From positions 19,282-83,281 of the forward strand of contig JAJRXR010000052.1 of the NCBI GenBank assembly GCA_024276195.1: DNA of 64,000 nt, read 5' to 3'. The stretch is from Planctomycetota bacterium (lineage in GTDB: Bacteria; Planctomycetota; Phycisphaerae; Phycisphaerales; UBA1924). Each line of letters opens with the position of its first letter. Within the stretch, counting starts at the first letter, position 1. The translations under genes were made by a program, and so were the position numbers. This document shows, in pieces, positions 35,394-42,694 of the stretch. A model generated the notes under the pieces. The model ran no database searches and was not told where the DNA came from. It saw only the letters and a program-made list of their open reading frames with translations.

Positions 35394-36596
35394 TCAGCCA
35401 TCCCCCTGCGCGGGCTGCTCGCCCGAATCGACCCGGCTCTGGGGCGCCTCGCCCAGACGCCCGAGGACTTTCAGCGGCTGCGTCGGGTAGAGACGCTCGT
35501 TGCCCTCGACGACCAGATCCATGCCCGGGCTGACCCTGCCCCGGCGGATCGCGACGCGATCGCCCACGGCGAAGAGGCGCTCGATGGTCGCGATCATCGC
35601 CGACCCGTCCGCGTCGAAGTAGACGTACTCGCCCGCGTCGTTGCGCAGGATGGCGTCCTTGTGGACCGTCACCGTCTCGCCCCGCACCCGCGTGGGCATC
35701 GACGCGATCACGCTCATGCCCGGGCTCATCCGCCCGCCCTTGTTGTCGATCTCGATGCGGACCGGGAACAGGCGGCTCAGCTCGTCGCCCTCGGGGATGA
35801 TCCCGATGACCCTGCCCGGGACGATCGCTCGCAGCGCGGGCACACGCACGTCGATGACCAGCTCGCCCAGGGCGAGCAGCTCGCTCAGGCGTCCGACGAC
35901 GTTCTCGGGTACGTTCACGCGCGCTTCGAGCGAGCGGACAGAGATAATCTCGACAATCCCGTCGCCGCGTGACGCCCACTGGCCCACCTCGGTCGCCTTT
36001 CGGACCACGCGCCCGGCGAAGGGCGCCCGGATGGTCATGTCATCGAGGCGCGCCTCGCCCCGGGCGACGTCCGCCTCGGCGATGGCCAGGTCCGCCATCG
36101 CCTGGGCCAGCGTGGCCTTGTCCGCATCAACGCGGGTGCGCCCGTCGTCCATCTCGGATTCGGAGGCGGAGCCGCGCGCGTCGAGTTTTTCGAGGCGCGC
36201 CAGGCTGCGCTGCGACTGGTCCAGCTCGGCGCGTCGCTGGTCAACGCGGGCCCGGGCCAGGGTGGCCTGGGCGCGCGTGCGTGTCAGTTCGATCTGCATA
36301 TAGGTTGGGTCGAGGCGGGCGACGATCTGCCCCCGCTCGACCGTGTCGCCAGCCTCCAGTGGGAGCTCGATGACCAACCCAGCCTCTTCGGCTGCAAGGT
36401 TGCTGCGCCGGCGCGTGAGGATCTGGCCCGTCGCGGCCCGGTGCTGCTCGACCACTTCGAGGCGGACAGCGTCGAGGACGACATTGGCCGGGGGCGGCCC
36501 GTGCGACTGCGCGTGGGCGCCCGGGGCGCTGAGCAGGGCAGCAAGCACCACACCCATGCGCGAGAGCCAACAACTCGATCTCGATCTCCGCCTCAT
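35394..36596 (-). CDS. RND efflux periplasmic adaptor (membrane fusion protein)
   Basis: A 400-aa protein with a signal peptide (GVVLAALLSAPGAHAQ). A lipoyl/barrel-sandwich half motif (AEEAGLVIELPLEAGDTVER) is followed by an alpha-helical hairpin (about 100-180, Arg/Ala/Glu-rich) and the second half motif MTIRAPFAGRVVRKATEVG. It bridges the RND pump to an outer-membrane channel. ATG 36596 has GGAGG 5-6 nt upstream; TTG 36611 is less likely. It is the first gene of the efflux operon. Confidence 0.9.
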   Translation of the reverse strand: MRRRSRSSCWLSRMGVVLAALLSAPGAHAQSHGPPPANVVLDAVRLEVVEQHRAATGQILTRRRSNLAAEEAGLVIELPLEAGDTVERGQIVARLDPTYMQIELTRTRAQATLARARVDQRRAELDQSQRSLARLEKLDARGSASESEMDDGRTRVDADKATLAQAMADLAIAEADVARGEARLDDMTIRAPFAGRVVRKATEVGQWASRGDGIVEIISVRSLEARVNVPENVVGRLSELLALGELVIDVRVPALRAIVPGRVIGIIPEGDELSRLFPVRIEIDNKGGRMSPGMSVIASMPTRVRGETVTVHKDAILRNDAGEYVYFDADGSAMIATIERLFAVGDRVAIRRGRVSPGMDLVVEGNERLYPTQPLKVLGRLGEAPQSRVDSGEQPAQGDG

Positions 36597-36694
36597 CCAG
36601 CCTCCAGACAACCTGAGTCCCCGCCGGGGCCTGTTCCCCTCAGATTCGTACCCCCGATCATTGATCCACGCCGCAGGCGGATCCGCGTGGGCGC

Positions 36695-36714
36695 GAGAAT
36701 CAGGCGTGATTCTC
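36695..36714. repeat. 8-bp inverted repeat upstream of the efflux operon
   Basis: GAGAATCA and TGATTCTC are separated by GGCG. It lies between the divergent efflux and LacI-type genes, about 100 bp before the adaptor start, where an operator would be expected. Repressor binding is only an inference. Confidence 0.5.
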
Positions 36715-36784
36715 TGTACGCAATTTACTAGGGCCTCGATCTAAGAACCAGAGATGGAAGGGCTCTCCGGCATGTTTGTGGAGG

Positions 36785-36826
36785 CGGACATCATCAACGA
36801 AAGTTGATTCATTCTCAAGATGTCCG
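36785..36826. promoter_or_regulatory. Two-stem hairpin with GAAA tetraloop in a divergent intergenic region
   Basis: An outer 8-bp stem CGGACATC (36785-36792)/GATGTCCG (36819-36826) encloses a 6-bp stem ATCAAC/GTTGAT closed by the loop GAAA. A 10-nt bulge (36809-36818) lies on one side. It sits 147 nt before the LacI-type start. It could be an operator, or a structured leader if transcribed. The remaining DNA of the gap 36597-36972 shows no gene. Confidence 0.55.
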
Positions 36827-36972
36827 ATAAGAGTGTGAGAATGGGGGTCAAGGAAGGCAAGTTGGGGTAGAGTCTCGCCAGTATCAGGGCATACACCCCA
36901 TTCAAGTCAGAGCGCCGCCCGACTGGGGAGAGTTGAGGGCGCGTGACGGGACTTTCCCCCAAAAGGATCCCG

Positions 36973-38013
36973 ATGGGCAGTTCGAGTTATTCCAAGCGTG
37001 TGACCCTGGCTGCGGTTGCGCGCCAGGCGGGCGTGGCCGAATCGACCGCGAGCCGGGTGATGAACGGGTACACGCGAAACTTTCGTGTGCGCCCGGAGGT
37101 ACGCCAGCGTGTGATCGACGCGGCACGCGAGCTGAACTACAAGCCCAACCCGATGGTGCGGTCGATCGCTGCGAAGCAGACGAACCTTGTTGCGATCATG
37201 GGCTCGACGCGGGATGAGGAGATGTACACTGCGGTACACGCTGCGGCGCGCGTCCTTATTGAAGAGGGCAAGCACGTCTGCACCTCGTTTCTCGATCCCG
37301 ACGACGGCGCGTTCGGCGCCCCCTCGTGGCGCGTGGACGGGGCCATCGCGGTCAGGCCTGACGATCTGCAAGAGCTCGAATCGCTCCGCGCCCAAGGTGT
37401 CCCCTGCGTCTCCATCGACGGGATGAGCCCCAGCGGGAGCGACTCGGCATGCATCGACGAGGACGCCTCCGTCCGCCTCGCCTTCGAGCACCTCAAGCAG
37501 GGCGGGCACGACTCGATCGCGTACGTCCGTCTCAGGGCTGAATCGAAGCCCGCAACAACAAAGCGCACGATAGAGACCCGTGACAAGGCGTACCAGACAC
37601 TCTGCAAGAAGCACGGCGTCAGCCCCGACACCCACGATGTTGATAACACACCCGGCGGCGCGGCGAAGGCGATCGGCAAGCTCGTGTCCTCCGAGGGCGT
37701 TGGCGTGATCGCGTCCGACGCGACCACGGCGATGCGCCTGCTCCAGGGCGCCGCCGAGCTTGGGGTCCGCACTCCCGACGATCTCTCGCTCGTCTGCCTG
37801 GGCGACACCTCGCTCGCCCGCCTGGCGACGCCCATGCTCACATGCGTGCGCCAGTCGCTCGAAGAGATCGGGCGAGCCGCAGCCCACCTGCTGCTCAAAC
37901 GCCTGGACATGAACCCGGACAGCCCCGCCGCCGACGTCCCCGAGGCCAAACGCCAGCTCTTTGCAGGAAAGATCATCGAGCGCGGCTCCACGCCCGCAAT
38001 GCAGATTGGCTAG
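36973..38013 (+). CDS. LacI-family transcriptional regulator
   Basis: A 346-aa protein. The N-terminal helix-turn-helix and hinge helix are clear: VTLAAVARQAGVAESTASRV, RPEVRQRVIDAARELNYKPN. The effector domain is shorter and more divergent than usual, with DGAIAV, GVPCVSIDG, FEHLKQGGHDSIAYV and DLSLVCLGD in order. Family members bind sugars or nucleotides. ATG 36973 has AAGGA 5 nt upstream; GTG 36943 would add 10 residues. It is divergent from the RND efflux operon, so it may control it or act elsewhere. No sugar-catabolic genes are adjacent. Confidence 0.87.
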   Translation: MGSSSYSKRVTLAAVARQAGVAESTASRVMNGYTRNFRVRPEVRQRVIDAARELNYKPNPMVRSIAAKQTNLVAIMGSTRDEEMYTAVHAAARVLIEEGKHVCTSFLDPDDGAFGAPSWRVDGAIAVRPDDLQELESLRAQGVPCVSIDGMSPSGSDSACIDEDASVRLAFEHLKQGGHDSIAYVRLRAESKPATTKRTIETRDKAYQTLCKKHGVSPDTHDVDNTPGGAAKAIGKLVSSEGVGVIASDATTAMRLLQGAAELGVRTPDDLSLVCLGDTSLARLATPMLTCVRQSLEEIGRAAAHLLLKRLDMNPDSPAADVPEAKRQLFAGKIIERGSTPAMQIG

Positions 38014-38104
38014 GTTCTGCTCGACGAAAGGACGGACCGCGACCGTGCCGGAGCGAGATCCTCGTTCTGCGCATCGCATGGCATCACATGGGCCGAAACG
38101 AGAT

Positions 38105-38134
38105 CCGGCGGGCGCCCCCCTCGGCGCCCGCCGG
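38105..38134. terminator. Perfect 12-bp hairpin between convergent regulator genes
   Basis: CCGGCGGGCGCC and GGCGCCCGCCGG pair perfectly around the 6-nt loop CCCCTC. It lies between the stops of the LacI-type (+) and LuxR-type (-) genes. There is no T-run on either side, so it is a candidate bidirectional, possibly Rho-assisted, stop or an mRNA 3'-end stabiliser. Confidence 0.6.
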
Positions 38135-38141
38135 CTGTCGT

Positions 38142-38981
38142 TCATCCCGCACGTTCTGCTGGAGGACTGCCCTGGGCATTGCCGTTTCCGTTGGGCGTGT
38201 GGATCGGCGTGTCGTACCCGTTCCCGACGCGGAACCGCTGGATCAGCGGCTTCTGCCCCTTGACCTCGAAGTGCCGGTACACCGACTTGGTGTACTCCGC
38301 GATCGTGTTCTCGCTCAGGCCCAGCTGGGCCGCCATCTGCTTGCGCGTCCACCCCTCGAGCAACAACCCGAACACCGTCCGCAACCGCGGGCTCAGCTCC
38401 GGCACGCTCTGACCCGGGTCTTGCGGCACACCCGACTGGTGCAGCCACTTCACCTCCGACACCACGATGTGCGCCAGGCGGCGCTGCCTCGCGTCGAACG
38501 CTTCGCGCCCGATCTTCCGGTGCAGCCCCACGGCGCTGAACATCCCCTCGTCCATCGGGAAGATCGAGTAGACATACTCATCCACGCCCAACGGCTCGCG
38601 GTACATCTTGAAATGGCTCGAGCTGTACCACCCGTCGTCGCTGACCATGTCGCGCCGCGTCCGCGTGATGTGCTTCCCGCCGGCGGCGATGATCTCACGC
38701 ATCAGCGGCTCGTTGTCCGGGGGCAGGTTCTCCTGATCCTGCGATGATTCCATTATCATCCCCACGCACTTCTCGTCGAACCCCTCCTGCATAAAGCTCA
38801 CGCACATCGGCGGATCCTTCGGGCCGGCGTACCGGCTCACGACCCAGATCCACGCGTCCGCGTCCACCAGCTCCGCAAGCCCGCCCATCAGGCGGCGCTT
38901 CTTCGCCGGCACGTCCTCGCCCATGACCGCGACGTCTCCCAACAAACGCACGATCGCACGCACATCGCCTTCTCGGATCAT
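38142..38981 (-). CDS. LuxR-type helix-turn-helix regulator
   Basis: A 279-aa protein. The C-terminal region carries the LuxR/FixJ helix-turn-helix: LSPRLRTVFGLLLEGWTRKQ, MAAQLGLSENTIAEYTKSV, YRHFEV. The N-terminal ~190 residues form a sensor-like domain (VDADAWIWVVSRYAG, FSAVGLHRKIGREAFDARQR) without a receiver Asp motif. ATG 38981 has GAGGGG 6 nt upstream; an earlier in-frame start at 39014 is less likely. The C-terminal tail is Asn/Gly/Pro-rich. Ligand and targets are unknown. Confidence 0.82.
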   Translation of the reverse strand: MIREGDVRAIVRLLGDVAVMGEDVPAKKRRLMGGLAELVDADAWIWVVSRYAGPKDPPMCVSFMQEGFDEKCVGMIMESSQDQENLPPDNEPLMREIIAAGGKHITRTRRDMVSDDGWYSSSHFKMYREPLGVDEYVYSIFPMDEGMFSAVGLHRKIGREAFDARQRRLAHIVVSEVKWLHQSGVPQDPGQSVPELSPRLRTVFGLLLEGWTRKQMAAQLGLSENTIAEYTKSVYRHFEVKGQKPLIQRFRVGNGYDTPIHTPNGNGNAQGSPPAERAG

Positions 38982-39122
38982 CCGCCCCCCTCGGGCATCA
39001 GCCCAACCATCCATATGTATACCTGAACTTCACCCGGACAGGTCCACCCATTTCCGACGACCCTCCGCATGGGGGGTACTGCGTCAAGGTGGGTCGCGTT
39101 CGGCCCCTACCCTCTGTACGCG

Positions 39123-40031
39123 ATGCGCGAGCAACGGTTGTTAGAACGGATCCAAAGGCGGAGCGAAGCCCTCTGCGCCGCGTTCGCCCGGACCGTCGTG
39201 GTCGGGCCGGGCGACGACTGCGCCGTGCTCCGGTCGGCAACGGGCGAGATCACGCTCGTCGGCGTGGACCAGCTCATCGTCGGGCGCCACTGCACGCCCG
39301 ACACACCGGTCGATCTGATCGCGCGCAAGGCGATGGCGCGGGCGGTCTCGGACATCGCCGCGATGGGGGGCTCGCCAACCTGGGCGCTGGGCGCTGCCAA
39401 GCTCCCCGCCGACTACCCGGACGCCGACGAGCTGTTCGACCGGTGTGCGCACTGGGCGAGTCATTGGGGCGCCCCGCTCGTCGGGGGCGACATCGCCACG
39501 AGCCAGAGCGAGCTGGCGCTCTCGATCACCGTCGCGGGAATCCCCCACCCCATCCGCGGCCCGGTCCTGCGCTCGGGCGCAAAGGTCGGCGATGTGGTCG
39601 CGGTGACCGGCCCGATCGGCGACTCGTTCACCTCGGGCTGGCATCTCAACTTTGAGCCGCGCCTGGACGAGGCGAGGCGCCTGTGCGACGGGCTCGGCGA
39701 CGACCTGCACGCGATGATCGACGTCTCCGACGGGCTCGGGCTCGACGCCCACCGCGTCGGGCGCGCCTCGGGCGTGCTCATCGAGATCGACGCGTCCCGC
39801 GTCCCCGCCAGGGACGCCTCGACCACGACATGGCGCGAGCGCCTGTCCAGCGGCGAGGACTACGAGCTGCTTGTCACCTTCAGCCCGGACGCCCAGGTCC
39901 CGGAGCAGCTCCAGATCATCGGATCGGTCAGAGAGGCGCCGGACGCGGGACGCGCCGGCGCCGAGGTTGTTTCGCCCACGGGCGAGCGCGTCAGCGGGGC
40001 GGAGCTGGGCTGGGACCACGGCCAGGGCTGA
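39123..40031 (+). CDS. thiL: Thiamine-monophosphate kinase
   Basis: A 302-aa enzyme that phosphorylates thiamine monophosphate to the active diphosphate. Seen: the N-terminal GPGDDCAVL Mg-binding motif, VGVDQLIVGRHC, ARKAMARAVSDIAAMGGSP, VGGDIATSQSEL, VAVTGPIGDS and MIDVSDGLGLDAHRV, all in the order expected for ThiL of the PurM-like fold. Length is normal. There is no ribosome site before ATG 39123. It is followed 39 nt later by tsaE. Confidence 0.92.
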   Translation: MREQRLLERIQRRSEALCAAFARTVVVGPGDDCAVLRSATGEITLVGVDQLIVGRHCTPDTPVDLIARKAMARAVSDIAAMGGSPTWALGAAKLPADYPDADELFDRCAHWASHWGAPLVGGDIATSQSELALSITVAGIPHPIRGPVLRSGAKVGDVVAVTGPIGDSFTSGWHLNFEPRLDEARRLCDGLGDDLHAMIDVSDGLGLDAHRVGRASGVLIEIDASRVPARDASTTTWRERLSSGEDYELLVTFSPDAQVPEQLQIIGSVREAPDAGRAGAEVVSPTGERVSGAELGWDHGQG

Positions 40032-40070
40032 CACCTCGCTCGGGCGCTGGCGGCGACCTACCAATCAGCC

Positions 40071-40706
40071 ATGGACGCGATGACGCGAGAGGTCGGATCT
40101 CTGGACGAAACACGCCGGTTGGCGCGTGAGATCGCGGGTTTGCTGCGCGCGGGGGATGTGGTTCTGCTCGATGGCCCCCTGGGCGCGGGCAAGACCACGT
40201 TTGTGCGCGCGCTCGCCGGCGCCCTGGGCGTGGACGAACGCTTGGTCTCGAGCCCGACGTACGTCATTGTCAACGAATACCGGAGCACATCTGGCCCGGG
40301 GATTGTCCACGCCGACGCGTACCGCCTGGGCGGGAGCGAGGATCTCGACGCCCTGGGCTGGGACAGGCTGACCTCGGGCGATTCGATTGTGCTCGTTGAG
40401 TGGGGCGAGCGGATCGCCCAGAGCTGCCCCGGCGCCGCCCGGATCGAGATTGAGCCCACGGGCGAGACTTCGCGTCGGTTCACGCTGGAGGCGCCCGACG
40501 CCTGGGCGACGCGAACACGCTCGGAAGCCGCCCCAGCCCGCGGGGCGACGACCTGCCCGATCACGGGCGAGGCGGTCGCGGGGGACAGCCCGACGTGGCC
40601 GTTTTCGAGCGAGCGCGCCCAGATGGCGGACCTGCACCGCTGGTTCAGCGGGCAACACGCGATCTCGCGCCCCATCGAGCAGGCCGACCTCGAGCGGGGC
40701 GAGTAA
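40071..40706 (+). CDS. tsaE: TsaE ATPase fused to a degenerate YacG-like domain
   Basis: A 211-aa protein. Residues 1-150 are TsaE, the ATPase for the N6-threonylcarbamoyl-A37 tRNA modification: Walker A GPLGAGKTTFVRALAG, SPTYVIVNEY, HADAYRL and VEWGERI. The extra C-terminal 50 residues (162-211) align with YacG, the small zinc protein that inhibits DNA gyrase: CPITGEAV, then PFSSERAQMADLHRWFSG. Of the four YacG cysteines only C162 is kept; the others are T165, S179 and A183, so zinc binding is lost. TsaE alone is usually about 150-160 aa, so this is a fusion. Confidence 0.88.
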   Translation: MDAMTREVGSLDETRRLAREIAGLLRAGDVVLLDGPLGAGKTTFVRALAGALGVDERLVSSPTYVIVNEYRSTSGPGIVHADAYRLGGSEDLDALGWDRLTSGDSIVLVEWGERIAQSCPGAARIEIEPTGETSRRFTLEAPDAWATRTRSEAAPARGATTCPITGEAVAGDSPTWPFSSERAQMADLHRWFSGQHAISRPIEQADLERGE

Positions 40707-40745
40707 GCTGACCGGACCGGAACACCGCCTGCGGAGGGCTCACGG

Positions 40746-41534
40746 ATGAGCGAGATTCGGCGCCCAGCGAGGGCGCGCTACATGGTTTGGCTGGGGATGG
40801 GCGCCCTGAGCGTCGTCGCGCTCTCGGCTCTGGCCCAGGACGGGCCAACGCCTGCGGTTGACGCCGCCGAGCAGATCCAGTCCGACCAGCTCGGGCTCTG
40901 GACGCTGTTCCGCCAGTCGTTCGACTTCTTTTCGGTCGTGCTGATCATCGGCTCGATCGCTGCGGTGGCGCTGATTGTGCGCACGTTCATCGAGGTCCGG
41001 GCGGGCGTGATCATGCCGCGCAAGCGCACCGGGCGTTTGATCGATCTCATCGAGCACGGGCGCATCGACGACGCGAAGGCGTTTGTGCGCCGTGACGACT
41101 CGTTCGTGGGCAGCGTGCTGCGGTCGGCGATGCGCGAGTCCGGGCGCGGGCGGGCGGCGATGCGCGAGGCGGGCGAGCTGGCGGCGAGCGATCAGGCCGC
41201 GCGTTGGTTCCGCAAGATCGAGCTGCTGAACATCATCGGGAATCTCGGTCCGCTCGTGGGGCTGGCGGGGACGGTCTGGGGGATGATTATCGCGTTCACG
41301 TCGCTGGGTGTGGCCGACGGTCAGGCGGGGCCTGCGGATCTCTCGCTGGGCATCTCCAAGGCGCTGTTCCACACGCTCATCGGGCTGGTGCTCGCGATCC
41401 CGTGCCTGCTGACGTTCGGGATCTACCGGGGCGTGGTGGACCGGATCTGCACCCGTGCGATGGTCGAGAGCGCCCGTTTGATCGAGCTGCTCCCGGCTGG
41501 CGATGCGCGGAAAGGCCCGGAGAAATCCGCGTGA
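40746..41534 (+). CDS. MotA/TolQ/ExbB-family proton channel subunit
   Basis: A 262-aa protein. A signal-like or first membrane segment is followed by FFSVVLIIGSIAAVALIVRTF, a cytoplasmic loop, and the channel pair LNIIGNLGPLVGLAGTVWGM and FHTLIGLVLAIPCLLTFGIY. The GPLLGLLGTV-type motif and the conserved Thr are clear. With ExbD it forms an inner-membrane proton channel that powers outer-membrane transport or envelope integrity. GGAGGG precedes the ATG, and a TAAGCT box (40704-40709) at the tsaE stop may be its -10. Overlaps the first exbD-like gene. Confidence 0.88.
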   Translation: MSEIRRPARARYMVWLGMGALSVVALSALAQDGPTPAVDAAEQIQSDQLGLWTLFRQSFDFFSVVLIIGSIAAVALIVRTFIEVRAGVIMPRKRTGRLIDLIEHGRIDDAKAFVRRDDSFVGSVLRSAMRESGRGRAAMREAGELAASDQAARWFRKIELLNIIGNLGPLVGLAGTVWGMIIAFTSLGVADGQAGPADLSLGISKALFHTLIGLVLAIPCLLTFGIYRGVVDRICTRAMVESARLIELLPAGDARKGPEKSA

Positions 41535-41968
41535 GGCGGACGGCGCTCCAGAGCGTACACGGCAGCGCACACCAGACCGGGCGTGTCAACGTCACACCCA
41601 TGATCGATGTGATGATGGTCCTGATCGTGTTCTACCTCATCGTCGGGCGCCTGGTCATGGAACGCCACGGCGAGGGGCGCCTGCCCGAATCTCGCTACGG
41701 GCGTGAGCTCGAGCGGTCGGCGGCGCCGCTGACACTCTCGATTGTGGATGAGCGGACGGTGCTTGTCGATGGACTGGCGACGCCGATCGACAGGCTCGCG
41801 AGCGTACTCGAGGGGCGATTGGCGCGCGACCCGGGGGTGCGGGTGGAGCTTCGGGCGGGGCGCGAGCGTCCGTACTCGATGGTCGAGCCGGTGGTGAGCG
41901 CGTGCCGTGAGGCGGGCGTGCGGAGTGTTGAGCTTGTGACGGAACGTTCGGCGGGAGCGTCCCCATGA
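41531..41968 (+). CDS. ExbD/TolR-family protein, copy 1
   Basis: A 145-aa protein. NVTPMIDVMMVLIVFYLIVG is the single membrane helix with the conserved proton-carrying Asp. The periplasmic domain of about 95 residues includes VRVELRAGRERPYSMVEPVV, typical of ExbD/TolR. It starts at GTG 41531 overlapping the ExbB-like stop, and its own stop overlaps the next ExbD (ATGA), so the three genes are translationally coupled. Confidence 0.85.
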   Translation: MRRTALQSVHGSAHQTGRVNVTPMIDVMMVLIVFYLIVGRLVMERHGEGRLPESRYGRELERSAAPLTLSIVDERTVLVDGLATPIDRLASVLEGRLARDPGVRVELRAGRERPYSMVEPVVSACREAGVRSVELVTERSAGASP

Positions 41969-42492
41969 GCGAGATCGGCGAGGCCTCGCGCGAGCTTGGG
42001 ATTGACGAGGAGGCGATCCGCGCCCGCGGGTTCCGGAGGCGCGGGGCGCTGCACCAGTGGGAGCTGCACTTCGGCCCCAACATGACGCCCATGGTCGATG
42101 TGGTGATGGTCATCCTGATCTTCTTTATGGCCTCGACCGCGCTGCTAGGCCCGGAGTGGTTCCTCAGGGCCGACGTCGCACCCGACGCGTCCAAGGGCGC
42201 GGCCCTGCGCAACGACCCACGCTTCCAGCTCCCCGAGGTGCGCCTGGAGGTTCGCCTGCGCGTGGACGCGGGCGGGACGGTGGCCGACGCGTTCGGACGC
42301 GAGGGGCTGAGCATGGACGAGCTCGAGGCGCTGGCGGCGGAGGTTGCCAAGGACATGGTGCCCGAGGAGCCGGGGGGCAGCGCCGAGCCGGTGGTGGTGA
42401 TCGCACCCGAGGCGCGGGTGGCGTACAACGACGTGGTGCGCGCGCACGACGCGTGTACGAAGGCGGGGTTCAGGCGGGTGGGGCTGCGCTGA
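41965..42492 (+). CDS. ExbD/TolR-family protein, copy 2
   Basis: A 175-aa protein. After a cytoplasmic N-terminus of about 35 residues, NMTPMVDVVMVILIFFMAST is the membrane helix with the key Asp. The periplasmic domain includes VVVIAPEARVAYNDVVRAHD. Two unlike ExbD subunits after one ExbB suggest a hetero-ExbD channel, a pattern seen in some planctomycete and proteobacterial loci. No TonB gene is adjacent. The glycine-rich secreted protein downstream has its own promoter-like sequence. Confidence 0.85.
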   Translation: MSEIGEASRELGIDEEAIRARGFRRRGALHQWELHFGPNMTPMVDVVMVILIFFMASTALLGPEWFLRADVAPDASKGAALRNDPRFQLPEVRLEVRLRVDAGGTVADAFGREGLSMDELEALAAEVAKDMVPEEPGGSAEPVVVIAPEARVAYNDVVRAHDACTKAGFRRVGLR

Positions 42493-42564
42493 TTTCTTGC
42501 GGCCGCTTTCGTTCACCCAGATATGAGGATTCTGGTTCGTGAGCGTTGTTTCTTTGCCGATGTG

Positions 42565-42596
42565 TTGACAAACGGCACAAGGCATGTTCTGATAAT
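42565..42596 (+). promoter_or_regulatory. Candidate promoter of the glycine-rich dockerin protein
   Basis: A perfect TTGACA (42565-42570) and GATAAT (42591-42596) are 20 bp apart, longer than ideal. The region is AT-richer than its neighbours. Transcription would begin at the edge of the CCCGCCAG tandem repeat. Confidence 0.45.
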
Positions 42597-42600
42597 CCAG

Positions 42601-42640
42601 CCCGCCAGCCCGCCAGCCCGCCAGCCCGCCAGCCCGCCAG
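42601..42640 (+). repeat. Five tandem copies of CCCGCCAG
   Basis: Five perfect 8-bp units fill 42601-42640, followed by ACAGGCGGG, which can pair with a unit to make a short hairpin. The array would lie in the 5' leader of the glycine-rich protein mRNA. Slippage could change leader length. Confidence 0.9.
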
Positions 42641-42694
42641 ACAGGCGGGCGGTTGGACGAGGCTCGGAGCGGCGCCCGGTTGGAAGCCCCCGCC

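Noticed and set aside
31773-35972. A 1399-residue open frame on the plus strand opposite the RND permease
   Set aside because: It is antisense to clear RND and adaptor genes, has charged low-complexity composition typical of the reverse frame of GC-rich genes, and no ribosome site.
42600-42650. CCCGCCAG tandem repeat as a CRISPR array
   Set aside because: Units are 8 bp and directly adjacent, with no spacers and no cas genes.
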